From positions 1-57,249 of the forward strand of contig JAAYLK010000010.1 of NCBI GenBank assembly GCA_012521895.1: a stretch of 57,249 nucleotides of DNA, in the 5' to 3' direction. Within the stretch, counting starts at the first letter, position 1. Each line of letters begins with the position of its first letter. Positions 26,407-35,020 of the stretch are shown in pieces. The position numbers and the translations under genes were made by a program. The DNA is from Clostridiales bacterium (lineage in GTDB: Bacteria; Bacillota; Clostridia; Christensenellales; Aristaeellaceae). Below the pieces are notes generated by a model. It was given only the letters and a program-made list of their open reading frames with translations. It had not been told where the DNA came from and ran no database searches.

Positions 26407-26904
26407 ATGAGCAACCTGCATGAGCACAGCAATAAAACGGTCGTGTCCGTAGAGGGCATGAAAAAACTGGAGGAGAAGCTGCAGTACCTGTCCACCATCC
26501 GCCGAGCGGAAGTGGCAGAGCAGATCGCGGTGGCCCGCGGCTTTGGTGACCTGTCTGAAAACGCGGAGTATGACGAGGCCAAGAATGAGCAATCCCGCCT
26601 GGAAGCGGAGATTGTGGACCTGGAGAACACCATCCGCACAGCCCTTGTCATCGACGACAGCGAGGTGGCCACCGACCGGGTCAACTTCGGCACCACAGTG
26701 CGCGTGTTTGACGTGGAGCTGGACGAAGAGGTGGAATACACCATCGTAGGCGCCCGTGAATCAGACCCGCTCAACAACCGCATTTCCAACGAAAGCCCCA
26801 TGGGCGCAGCCCTGCTGGGCAAGAAAAAAGGGCAGACCGTCAAGGTGAACGCGCCAGGCGGCATCATCACCTTGAAAATCAGAGACATTCAACACAAGAA
26901 ATAA
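26407..26904 (+). CDS. greA: Transcription elongation factor GreA
   Basis: Protein of 165 residues that rescues backtracked RNA polymerase by stimulating transcript cleavage. The coiled-coil domain carries the family run RGFGDLSENAEYDEAKNEQ, with the acidic tip residues in DLSENAEYDEA. The C-terminal FKBP-like domain contains NRISNESPMGAALLGKKKGQ. ATG 26407 fits the family; an earlier in-frame opening reaches back through the leader and promoter and is not real. It is followed 9 bases later by lysS, a pairing common in Bacillota. Confidence 0.97.
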   Translation: MSNLHEHSNKTVVSVEGMKKLEEKLQYLSTIRRAEVAEQIAVARGFGDLSENAEYDEAKNEQSRLEAEIVDLENTIRTALVIDDSEVATDRVNFGTTVRVFDVELDEEVEYTIVGARESDPLNNRISNESPMGAALLGKKKGQTVKVNAPGGIITLKIRDIQHKK

Positions 26905-26913
26905 GGAGCCTTC

Positions 26914-28398
26914 ATGTCAGAGCAAGTTCAGAACACCCAGGATTTTACCGAGCAGGAAGGCATCCGCCGCGCCAAGCTTCAGGAGCTGGTAGACCAGGGC
27001 CAAAGCCCCTATCTGCGCACGTCCTACCCCGTCAGCCACACCAGCCAGCAGATCAAGGACCACATCGATACTTTGACCGGCCAGGATGTGGTGGTCGCGG
27101 GGCGCATGATGACCCGCCGCATCATGGGCAAGGCCTCCTTCGCCCACATCCAGGACAGCGCCGGGCGCATCCAGGTCTATGTCAAGCGTGACGACCTGGG
27201 GGTGGACAACTACCAGGCGTTCAAAAACTTTGACCTGGGGGACATCCTGGGCATCAAGGGCAAGGCCTTTGTCACCCAGACGGGTGAGACCAGCGTGCAC
27301 GCGGAAGAAGTGGTGCTGCTGTCCAAGAGCCTCAAGCCCCTGCCGGACAAGTGGCATGGCCTTCAGGACACCGACCTGCGCTACCGCCAGCGCTACCTGG
27401 ACATGATCGTCACCCCCGAGGTGCGCGAAACCTTTTACAAGCGCAGCCGCATCATTGACGCCATCCGCAGCTATGCAAATTCCCAGGGTTTCCTGGAAGT
27501 GGACACGCCCATCCTGCACACGCTGGAGATCGGCGCTGCCGCCAGGCCATTCAAGACCCACCACAACACCCTGGACATCGACATGTTCCTGCGGGTGGAG
27601 ACCGAGCTGTACCTAAAGCGCCTGGTGGTTGGCGGCTTTGACAGGGTGTATGAACTGGGCCGCATCTTCCGCAACGAGGGGATGAGCACCCGGCACAACC
27701 CTGAGTTCACCTCCATTGAGATGTACCAGGCCTATGCCGATTATGAGGACATCATGGACCTGGCGGAGAACCTGATCCGCGAGACGGCCCTTGCGGCCAA
27801 TGGCAGCACCAAGGTGAACTACCAGGGTCAGGAAATCGACTTTGCCGGCCCCTGGCCGCGCGTCAGCATGGCGGAAGCCGTCAAGAAGGAATCCGGGATT
27901 GACTTCTTCTCCTGGGAATCCGACGAAGACGCCCGCAAGTGCTTGAAAGAACACAAGGTGCATGTGGAGCCGCACTTTACCCGCGGGGACTGCCTGGCGG
28001 AGCTGTTTGACGAATACGTCGAAGAAAAGCTGGTGCAGCCCACCTTCATCATCGACTACCCGGTGGAGATTTCCCCCCTGGCCAAGCGCAAGCCCTCCGA
28101 CCCCCGCTTGACGGAGCGCTTTGAGCTGTTCATCACCGGGCGCGAGCTGGCCAATGGCTTCTCGGAACTCAACGACCCCATCGACCAGCGCCAGCGGTTT
28201 GAGCGCCAGGTAGAGGAACGCAAGAAGCTTGGCGGCTTGAACGCCTCTGTGGATGAGGACTATTTGAACGCCCTGGAATATGGCCTGCCGCCGACAGGCG
28301 GCATCGGCATCGGGGTGGATCGCCTGATTATGCTGCTGACGGACAACGCCTCCATCCGTGATGTCCTGCTCTTCCCCACCATGAAACCGGTGGTGTAA
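26914..28398 (+). CDS. lysS: Lysyl-tRNA synthetase, class II
   Basis: Enzyme of 494 residues that charges tRNA-Lys. It has an N-terminal OB-fold anticodon domain (about 60-150) and a class II catalytic core: motif 2 FRNEGMSTRHNPEFTSIEMY, ELANGFSELNDP, and motif 3 GIGIGVDRLIMLL. AAGGAG precedes ATG 26914. No T-box leader is seen upstream. It is co-transcribed with greA and possibly with the downstream membrane-anchored protein, HAD-tmk and mnmA. Confidence 0.98.
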   Translation: MSEQVQNTQDFTEQEGIRRAKLQELVDQGQSPYLRTSYPVSHTSQQIKDHIDTLTGQDVVVAGRMMTRRIMGKASFAHIQDSAGRIQVYVKRDDLGVDNYQAFKNFDLGDILGIKGKAFVTQTGETSVHAEEVVLLSKSLKPLPDKWHGLQDTDLRYRQRYLDMIVTPEVRETFYKRSRIIDAIRSYANSQGFLEVDTPILHTLEIGAAARPFKTHHNTLDIDMFLRVETELYLKRLVVGGFDRVYELGRIFRNEGMSTRHNPEFTSIEMYQAYADYEDIMDLAENLIRETALAANGSTKVNYQGQEIDFAGPWPRVSMAEAVKKESGIDFFSWESDEDARKCLKEHKVHVEPHFTRGDCLAELFDEYVEEKLVQPTFIIDYPVEISPLAKRKPSDPRLTERFELFITGRELANGFSELNDPIDQRQRFERQVEERKKLGGLNASVDEDYLNALEYGLPPTGGIGIGVDRLIMLLTDNASIRDVLLFPTMKPVV

Positions 28399-28401
28399 GC
28401 G

Positions 28402-29094
28402 ATGAAACTGCGCGCCAAACTGACCTGGGCGGAGGTTCGCCACCACCTGCAGTATTATGCCTGGCTCTATGCGCTGTTGATTGTGTTGGCCTTTGGGCTG
28501 ACCAACCTGATCTACGCCCAAACGGCCTACCGCCCGCCCCAGGACAAGCGCATTGACGTGTACATCCAGGCCTCCGGTGCGGACCAGGACGCGGTGAACG
28601 CCTTTTTGGAGCCGGTCTGGAAACAGGCGGTGCCGGAGCAGGAATTGGTCAACGCGGTGGTGTTGATGTCCGGCGGCGGTGAAAATGATTACTACGCCAA
28701 CATGCAGCTGGTTACCTACATCGCTGCCGCCGAGGGGGACATCTACATGCTCACCTCGGGCGATTTCAAACGCTTTGCCGCCCAGGGCGCATTTGTGCCC
28801 TTGGAGGACTACATCCAACAAGGCCTCATCGATCCGGAAGGGATTGACCTGGCGCCCGGACAGGTGCGCCTGGTGGAAACCAACGAACAAGGCGAGCCGG
28901 TGGTCAGCGGGGAGGCATTGCAGTTTGGCATCCCCGCCAAGGAGCTGTATGCCTTCGCGACAGACCTGTTGATTGACAACCGGGACCTGGTGCTGGCTGT
29001 GGCCGCCAACAGCGGCAATGAGGAGGCGACCATCACCTTCCTAAACGCCCTGCTGCAGCGTGCCAAAGCGCCCATGCCCGATTTTTTCAAGTAG
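28402..29094 (+). CDS. Membrane-anchored extracytoplasmic protein of unknown function
   Basis: Protein of 230 residues with one N-terminal membrane helix (about 19-40), then an extracytoplasmic domain. A run near residue 110-140 (GDIYMLTSGDFKRF, then FVPLEDYIQQGLI) resembles segments of extracellular solute-binding proteins, in which a secreted domain describes how far binding lobes are occupied; the similarity is by eye only. It starts 3 bases after lysS with a weak ribosome site, so it is probably coupled. Its end precedes the HAD-thymidylate kinase start by 7 bases. No catalytic motif is seen. Confidence 0.8.
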   Translation: MKLRAKLTWAEVRHHLQYYAWLYALLIVLAFGLTNLIYAQTAYRPPQDKRIDVYIQASGADQDAVNAFLEPVWKQAVPEQELVNAVVLMSGGGENDYYANMQLVTYIAAAEGDIYMLTSGDFKRFAAQGAFVPLEDYIQQGLIDPEGIDLAPGQVRLVETNEQGEPVVSGEALQFGIPAKELYAFATDLLIDNRDLVLAVAANSGNEEATITFLNALLQRAKAPMPDFFK

Positions 29095-29101
29095 GAAACT
29101 C

Positions 29102-30376
29102 ATGAAACACCAAGCGATTATCTTTGATCTGGACGGGACGCTGACGGATTCCCAGGAAGGCATCCTCTCAAGCGCCCGCTTCGCGCTGGAGCAGATGCGG
29201 TGGGGGATTCCCAATGAAGCCGTCATGCGCAAGTTTTTGGGTCCACCTTTGATGTTCAGCTTCCAGGAATACTGCGGTATGACGGAACAGCAGGCCGCCA
29301 AGGCCCAGGACATCTACCGGGATTACTACTGGGACACCGGCTACCTGCAAAACCAGGTCTACCCGGGCGTGCGCCAACTATTGCACACGTTGAAAACCAA
29401 GGGGTACTACCTGGGCGTAGCCACCCACAAGCCGCTCAAGCCCAGCGTCAAAATCCTGGAAGCCTTCAACCTCTTACAATATTTCGACAAGGTGGCAGGG
29501 CCTGAGGCGGACGAAGACCCCAGCAAAGGGGAGTTGGTCCTGCGCGCCAACCCGGACAGGCTGCCCGGCTTGATGATTGGCGACAGGGCGACAGACATCA
29601 AAGGCGCCCAGCATGCCGGGATGGACGGCGTCGCGGCGCTGTATGGCTATGGCCACCGCGAAGAATTTGAGGCTTGCGGCACCAAATTGTATATTGAATC
29701 AGCGGATGACATCTACAAATTGCTCAACCTTCAAAAAGAAAGCCTGCCAGGCTACTTCATCAGCTTTGAAGGCAATGACGGTTCGGGCAAGTCGACCCAG
29801 GCCAGGCTGCTGGCAAAGCGCCTTGAGCAAAGCGGGTATGAGGTTGTATTGACCCGTGAACCCGGCGGCACCAAGGTGGGGGAAAAGATCCGCGACATCC
29901 TGCTGGACCGTGACAACAACGACATGGACAATTTAACAGAAGCCATGCTGTATGCCGCGGCCCGCGCCCAGCATGTGCGGCAAGTCATCAAGCCCGCCTT
30001 GAGGCAGGGCAAGCTGGTCATCTCCGACCGCTTCGTGGACTCCAGCATCGCCTACCAGGGCGCGGGGCGCGGCCTCGGGCTGGCCCTGGTGCAGGCCATC
30101 AACAGCCCCGCGGTGGCGGGCTGCATGCCCAACCTGACGGTGTTTCTAAAGCTTACCCCGCAAATGGGCCTGGAGCGCTTTGCTCACTCCCGTGAGCAGG
30201 ACAGGTTGGAATTGGCCGGCGAGGCCTTTCACCAGACCGTGGCGGCCGCCTTTGATGAGATGATTGCGAAGGACAAGCGCTTCCTGCCCATCTCCTCAAA
30301 GGGAACCAAGCAGGAAACAGCGCAGCAGGTCTTTGAACAGGTCTCCCTGCGCTTGCATGAGGCAGGGCTGCCGTGA
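29102..30376 (+). CDS. tmk: Fused HAD-family phosphatase and thymidylate kinase
   Basis: A single frame of 424 residues holding two enzymes. Residues 1-215 are a HAD phosphatase: nucleophile motif FDLDGTLTDS (D9, D11), a Thr motif in VATHKP, and MIGDRATDIKGA as motif IV, like phosphoglycolate phosphatase or a 5'-nucleotidase. From residue 218 the protein is a complete thymidylate kinase: P-loop EGNDGSGKST near 223-232, TREPGGTKVGE, and DRFVDSSIAYQGAGRGLG. dTMP kinase makes dTDP for DNA synthesis. The junction is a short linker with no internal start codon and ribosome site that I could find. ATG 29102 follows AGGAAA. The end overlaps mnmA by 4 bases. Confidence 0.93.
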   Translation: MKHQAIIFDLDGTLTDSQEGILSSARFALEQMRWGIPNEAVMRKFLGPPLMFSFQEYCGMTEQQAAKAQDIYRDYYWDTGYLQNQVYPGVRQLLHTLKTKGYYLGVATHKPLKPSVKILEAFNLLQYFDKVAGPEADEDPSKGELVLRANPDRLPGLMIGDRATDIKGAQHAGMDGVAALYGYGHREEFEACGTKLYIESADDIYKLLNLQKESLPGYFISFEGNDGSGKSTQARLLAKRLEQSGYEVVLTREPGGTKVGEKIRDILLDRDNNDMDNLTEAMLYAAARAQHVRQVIKPALRQGKLVISDRFVDSSIAYQGAGRGLGLALVQAINSPAVAGCMPNLTVFLKLTPQMGLERFAHSREQDRLELAGEAFHQTVAAAFDEMIAKDKRFLPISSKGTKQETAQQVFEQVSLRLHEAGLP

Positions 30377-31425
30377 GCCGCGTGGTGGTGGGCATGTCCG
30401 GCGGGGTGGATTCCGCCGTCAGCGCCCTGCTGTTGAAACGGCAGGGCTTTGATGTCGTGGGCGTGTTCATGAACAACTGGGAAGAGAAGGATGAATACGG
30501 TGTCTGCACCAGCCAGCAGGATTGGCAGGATGTGCAGGACAGCTGTGAAGTGATTGGCATCCCCTATTATTCGGTCAATTTCGCCAGGGAATATGAGGAC
30601 CGGGTCTTTTCGCATTTTCTGCGGGAATATCAGGCGGGGCGCACACCAAACCCGGATGTGCTGTGCAACCGTGAAATCAAGTTCAAGGCCTTCCTGGACT
30701 ACGCGATCAAAATCGGCGCGGACAAGATGGCGACCGGCCACTTTGTCAAAACAGATGCGGAAGGCCGCTTGCTCAAGGGCCGTGACCCCAACAAGGAGCA
30801 GAGCTATTTCCTGTACATGGTCAAGCGGCAGCAGCTGAATAAAACCATTTTCCCGGTGGGGGACATGACCAAGGAAAAGGTGCGGCAAGTGGCCATGGAC
30901 GCCGGGCTGCCGGTTTCCAAGAAAAAGGACTCCACCGGCATCTGCTTCATCGGTGAGCGGCGCTTCAAGGAATTTTTGAAGAACTACCTCCCCACCCAGC
31001 CCGGGGACATCGTCTCTGTTGACGGCGAGCTGATGGGGAGGCATGAGGGGTTGATGTACTACACCATCGGCCAGCGCAAGGGGCTGGGCATCGGCGGGCG
31101 CGGGGATGGCCGCAGCTGGTTTGTCAGCGGCAAGGATTTGAAAAACAATGTGCTGCAGGTGGTTCAGGGTGAGGACCACCCCAGTCTGTTTCAACATGAG
31201 GCCAAGCTCAATCAGATTACCTGGGTGGGGGATGACCCGCAGGAGAAGGAGATTGAGATCATGGTCAAAGTGCGCTACAGGCAAAAAGACCAGCCTGCCA
31301 AGCTGGTACTTGATGGGGATGAGGGGACTTTATTGTTTGATACGCCCCAGCGCGCGGTGACCCCGGGGCAAAGCGCCGTGTTTTATCAGGGTGAGGTCTG
31401 CCTGGGCGGCGGGATCATTCTATAG
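30373..31425 (+). CDS. mnmA: tRNA-specific 2-thiouridylase MnmA
   Basis: Enzyme of 350 residues that thiolates U34 in tRNAs for Lys, Glu and Gln. The PP-loop is GMSGGVDSAVSA at the N-terminus. The catalytic cysteine pair is in NPDVLCNREIKF and STGICFIGER. KEQSYFLY and YTIGQRKGLG blocks are also present. The start is GTG 30373, overlapping the tmk stop (GTGA). It ends one base before the converging DUF4340-like gene, leaving no room for a terminator. Confidence 0.97.
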   Translation: MSRVVVGMSGGVDSAVSALLLKRQGFDVVGVFMNNWEEKDEYGVCTSQQDWQDVQDSCEVIGIPYYSVNFAREYEDRVFSHFLREYQAGRTPNPDVLCNREIKFKAFLDYAIKIGADKMATGHFVKTDAEGRLLKGRDPNKEQSYFLYMVKRQQLNKTIFPVGDMTKEKVRQVAMDAGLPVSKKKDSTGICFIGERRFKEFLKNYLPTQPGDIVSVDGELMGRHEGLMYYTIGQRKGLGIGGRGDGRSWFVSGKDLKNNVLQVVQGEDHPSLFQHEAKLNQITWVGDDPQEKEIEIMVKVRYRQKDQPAKLVLDGDEGTLLFDTPQRAVTPGQSAVFYQGEVCLGGGIIL

Positions 31426-31426
31426 T

Positions 31427-32875
31427 TTACAAGTCAATTGCGTCCACCGCGGCACGGGTGATGTAATCCACGAAGGTGCCGTTGACCTGCATGGCGTAAT
31501 GCAGGGCATCCAAGGGATAAAAGGCAACAATCAATTCTTTTCCGTCAAGCTTTACAAGCTGATACCGCAATACCGCTTTCTGTTCTGCCTGAAAATCTTC
31601 AGGCAGTTTTCCTGTTCGCTTCGTTTGCATCAGGCGCAGGTACTCGCGCACAAAGTCCTCCTGATTGACCTCCCGGTCATCCAGGCTGATGTACGGCTCA
31701 TACAGGGTGTTGCCCAGTTCATCTTTCGCGATTTCATTGTTTGGCAGGACGCTCTCAATCAGTTCAATTTGATAAGCACGTTCTTCTGACCCATTGCTGA
31801 CTGTCAGGGATTGCACGCGGTTGATGGGCAGGGTGAAGGGGTTTGGAGAGAGCAGGCCGGACAGCGAAAGTTCACTTAAAAACCCCATGGAGGCATTGGT
31901 CGACTGATAGATTTCACCTTCATACAGGGTGTACAGGCCGATGTTGTCAATTCTGTCACCCAGGCTGAGGGTGATGCGCTGCTCCGGCACCCGCTCTTGT
32001 GAGACGGCCAGCCCTTCCTCGTCATAGCCTGTGATTATGCTGGGGGCCAGGTGGAAGGTGACGGTGCGGCTGCCTGTGTTAAAACCAAACTGCGCCTTGT
32101 TTTCATCATCAGCCTCACCGGCGTACACGGCAAAGCGCATCTTGCTGATGCTGTTCAGCAAGCGGCTGATGGCCTCCTTGTCCGCGGGATATGAGAATGG
32201 AGACAGAATCTCCCACAAGCCTTCCTCCTGCTGCAAGACCAGGGGTTCACTGCCGCTGATTTCAATCCGTGTCACCAGATCGGCATTGAAATTGATGGCC
32301 GGGGTGGGGTGCAGGGACGCGAGGCTCCTGTCGAAATGATCCCTGGTCTCCTGGGAGATGGTGTACACCTTGTTGTCACCCGCTATCATGATGTAGTCAG
32401 AGGGGATTTCCGTCTGAGCGGAGTCCCCGAACACCAGGGTGATGCTGCTGTCATCGGCGTAGCGCGCTGTGACCCTGGCGGCGGCCTTCCCCAAGCCCAG
32501 CTCGGCCAGATGCTCCTCTTCCAGGTGCACTTCGCCCGCCAACTCATTGACCGTCAGCACCGTCAGGTCCTTTACCATCAAATCCAGCTGGTCCTGGTCC
32601 AGGGGAAAGTCCGCGTTGCCTTTGACCGCAAAAGTCTCTCCGTTTCGCTCAAGGGTAAAGGCTTTATTGTTTCTGGGGAATACGGTGAAGGACAGCAACT
32701 CCTCCGGTTTGATGTGAATCAGGGCGATGGGTTCATCGTCATGCTGGTGCATCTGGTTTGCCACATCAGGCTTGGTCAGCAAAAAAAACAGCAAGGCGCC
32801 CACCGCAAGCAGCAGGGGCACCAGAAAGAAGGCGCGCAGTTTTTTGTTTTGTGTTTTTTTGCGTACCGGCTGCAT
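31427..32875 (-). CDS. DUF4340-like membrane-anchored protein of a Gld-type ABC operon
   Basis: Protein of 482 residues with a basic N-terminus, one membrane helix (about 14-34) and a large extracytoplasmic region built of repeated beta-rich modules, recognisable by recurring segments on the theme of FTVFPRNNKAFTLERNG, then a beta-rich WEILSPFSYPADKEAISRLL block. That run is characteristic of DUF4340 proteins. These are found behind GldA/F/G-like ABC genes, as here (1 base after the GldG-like gene). Its role is unknown; an accessory or substrate-binding part of the exporter is an inference. It is the last gene of the four-gene operon. Confidence 0.82.
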   Translation of the reverse strand: MQPVRKKTQNKKLRAFFLVPLLLAVGALLFFLLTKPDVANQMHQHDDEPIALIHIKPEELLSFTVFPRNNKAFTLERNGETFAVKGNADFPLDQDQLDLMVKDLTVLTVNELAGEVHLEEEHLAELGLGKAAARVTARYADDSSITLVFGDSAQTEIPSDYIMIAGDNKVYTISQETRDHFDRSLASLHPTPAINFNADLVTRIEISGSEPLVLQQEEGLWEILSPFSYPADKEAISRLLNSISKMRFAVYAGEADDENKAQFGFNTGSRTVTFHLAPSIITGYDEEGLAVSQERVPEQRITLSLGDRIDNIGLYTLYEGEIYQSTNASMGFLSELSLSGLLSPNPFTLPINRVQSLTVSNGSEERAYQIELIESVLPNNEIAKDELGNTLYEPYISLDDREVNQEDFVREYLRLMQTKRTGKLPEDFQAEQKAVLRYQLVKLDGKELIVAFYPLDALHYAMQVNGTFVDYITRAAVDAIDL

Positions 32876-32876
32876 T

Positions 32877-34310
32877 TTAGCGCCTGGATCGCCTGTACAG
32901 CAGGGGCACAGCCAGGGCTGCCACCAGGATGGGCAGGACGATGATCAGCAGGATAGGGATCCAGGGCTTGGCGATGGACAGCTGTTCCCGGACAAGGGGC
33001 TTGGGCAGGATGTTGATGTTGATGGGCTCACTGGTGCTTAGATAGTTCACCATGTGCAGCAAAAACTGGGAGCCGTAGGTGACCTCATGCAGCCAGGCAT
33101 CCACCAGGATGGCAGAGTTGCCAATCATCATCGCTCGCGCGTGCGTCCCGTCATTGTGGGCGTAGTCCGACAGCAGGGCCAGGTAAAACTGCCCTTCCTC
33201 ATCACCCTCTTCACGCGCCAGGGACTCGTTTGCCCGGTTGACATCCTTGATGTAGGCATAGCCGCTGGTCAGCAAGGGGTCCACTTGTGGATTGTCCGCC
33301 AGGCTCAATATGCCCAGGGCCCGGGCGCCAGGCAGGCGCAAACGGGTCTGGCCGGCGCCAATCAGCGGGGCGGTGGGCTCTGTGGTGTTCATATAGGGGG
33401 TCAAAAACAAGGGGTTGTCGATATAGGCCGCGGTGTCCGCCCCATCAGCGATGACGATTCCGCTTTTGCGTTCAAAGCCAAACATCCGGTACAGCGCGTC
33501 AAAATTGGGCAGCCTGTCCGGGTCGCTGTAGTCTGTGGAGATAAAGAAGGCACCGCCTTGGCTGGCAAAATCGGTCAGCGCTTTGAGCTCCTGCTCCAGC
33601 AGGTCTTTTTGAGGCGCCAGAATCATCAGCAGGTCGTCCTTTGACAGGCTGTCGCCGCTTAAGAGGTTGACGCGCTTGATGCCGAAATGGTGCTGGGTTA
33701 AAAACAACTCCATGTACTCGGTGTCTGACTGGCCCAGCTCCCCATGGCCTGTCAGCAGGGCGATGGTAGGCACCTGGTCCAGGGTGATGTACAGCAAGGC
33801 TTCCGCGATGCTCTTTTCATAGGCCAGCCCAGACAGGACAAAGGCCTGTTTGTCCGCGTCAAAACTCTGCTCCAGGTAGTTGAGGGTGTTCAGCACCCGG
33901 GTGCGCCCTGTGGCTTCACAGGTCAGGACGAGGGAGTCCGCGCTGACCAGGTCATCTCCAAGCTCTGTGGACATCCGGTTGACCAGCATGGGGTTTTGGA
34001 CCAGGTTTTCAGCGGAGTAGGTGAATTGATCCGTCTGCGCGGCCAGGCGGTTCAACAAGCCCAGCAACGCCTGGTCCTCATTGCCCGGCGTAAACAGCAC
34101 ATAAGCGTGGACGGGGTGGGCAAGGTTTTTCATGATTTCCCTGGTCTGCTCGCTTTGGGTTGTGACGCTGTTGAAGGAAAAATCCATCCTTAGCGCGTGC
34201 CGTTTTTCCAGGGTATCCATCGCCAGCACCAGGCTCAAACTGAGCGCGACGATGATGATGGCCAGCAAAAATGGTTTGACGCGCAGGAGCGCCCTCTGCC
34301 TGTTCTTCAT
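32877..34310 (-). CDS. GldG-like auxiliary component of an ABC transporter
   Basis: Protein of 477 residues with an N-terminal membrane helix (about 12-30), an extracytoplasmic domain and a C-terminal helix (about 449-472) ending in RRSRR. The central region (IALLTGHGELGQSD, then KDDLLMILAPQKDL, then GGAFFISTDYSD) is the glutamine-amidotransferase-like fold described for GldG/IFT52-type proteins, without an obvious catalytic triad. GldG partners with the GldA/GldF ABC transporter of gliding Bacteroidota; Bacillota homologues have no known gliding role. It overlaps the permease gene by 4 bases. Confidence 0.82.
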   Translation of the reverse strand: MKNRQRALLRVKPFLLAIIIVALSLSLVLAMDTLEKRHALRMDFSFNSVTTQSEQTREIMKNLAHPVHAYVLFTPGNEDQALLGLLNRLAAQTDQFTYSAENLVQNPMLVNRMSTELGDDLVSADSLVLTCEATGRTRVLNTLNYLEQSFDADKQAFVLSGLAYEKSIAEALLYITLDQVPTIALLTGHGELGQSDTEYMELFLTQHHFGIKRVNLLSGDSLSKDDLLMILAPQKDLLEQELKALTDFASQGGAFFISTDYSDPDRLPNFDALYRMFGFERKSGIVIADGADTAAYIDNPLFLTPYMNTTEPTAPLIGAGQTRLRLPGARALGILSLADNPQVDPLLTSGYAYIKDVNRANESLAREEGDEEGQFYLALLSDYAHNDGTHARAMMIGNSAILVDAWLHEVTYGSQFLLHMVNYLSTSEPININILPKPLVREQLSIAKPWIPILLIIVLPILVAALAVPLLYRRSRR

Positions 34311-35020
34311 CGCGTTTTATTCCTCGCGTGGCTCATGACAAGCACGGTGACAGCCAGCATGCTCACGCAAAACATCATATAAAACAGGACGTTGGCGACG
34401 CTCAATTGTGCGGTCAAAAAGGGCACGAATCGTTCGTACAGGCTTAAAAAGGACAGGGGTTTCGTGATGGCTTGCGGGATGGACGCGCTGTTGGTCAGCA
34501 GGCTCGCAAGCCAGAGGAAGAGGTTGACGCCAAAGGCCACCGCGGCCGCAGTGACCGCGTTTTTCAGGTTGCTGGTCACCATCATGCCCAGGGCGATAAA
34601 GGCGCAGCCCTGCAGCAAGAAGCCCAGGTAGCCTGTGAGCACCTCCATGGGATAGACCTTTGCGTAAAACGACAGCAGGATGGGGTAGAGGAGGCTCAGC
34701 GCGACCGCCAGCAGCATGACGGTACAGGCCGCCAGAAACTTGCCAATCACCAGTGAATTGACGCGCAGCGGCGCGCTCATCAACAGGTTGTCCGTCGCCT
34801 GCCTGCGCTCTCCCGCCAGCAGGCGCATCACCAATATGGGGCTTAGCAGCATCCAGACGTAGCTCATCATGCCTAAAAACTGCATCAGGTCACTGCCGCG
34901 TGGCAGGAGGTTGTTCAAGTAAAAAACCAAGCTGGCAATCGCCAAAAACACGGCGATAAACAGCCAGCCTGTGGGCGTATAGAAATAGGATTTGAGTTCT
35001 TTTTGATAGATAGCTTTCAT
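34307..35020 (-). CDS. ABC-2 type permease, GldF-like
   Basis: Membrane protein of 237 residues with about six helices and the family start AIYQKELKSYFYTPTGW. RLLAGERRQATDNLLMSAPL is a typical ABC-2 cytoplasmic loop. It would form the membrane channel energised by the neighbouring ATPase. It overlaps the ATPase gene and the GldG-like gene by 4 bases each, so the subunits are translationally coupled. Confidence 0.88.
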   Translation of the reverse strand: MKAIYQKELKSYFYTPTGWLFIAVFLAIASLVFYLNNLLPRGSDLMQFLGMMSYVWMLLSPILVMRLLAGERRQATDNLLMSAPLRVNSLVIGKFLAACTVMLLAVALSLLYPILLSFYAKVYPMEVLTGYLGFLLQGCAFIALGMMVTSNLKNAVTAAAVAFGVNLFLWLASLLTNSASIPQAITKPLSFLSLYERFVPFLTAQLSVANVLFYMMFCVSMLAVTVLVMSHARNKTR

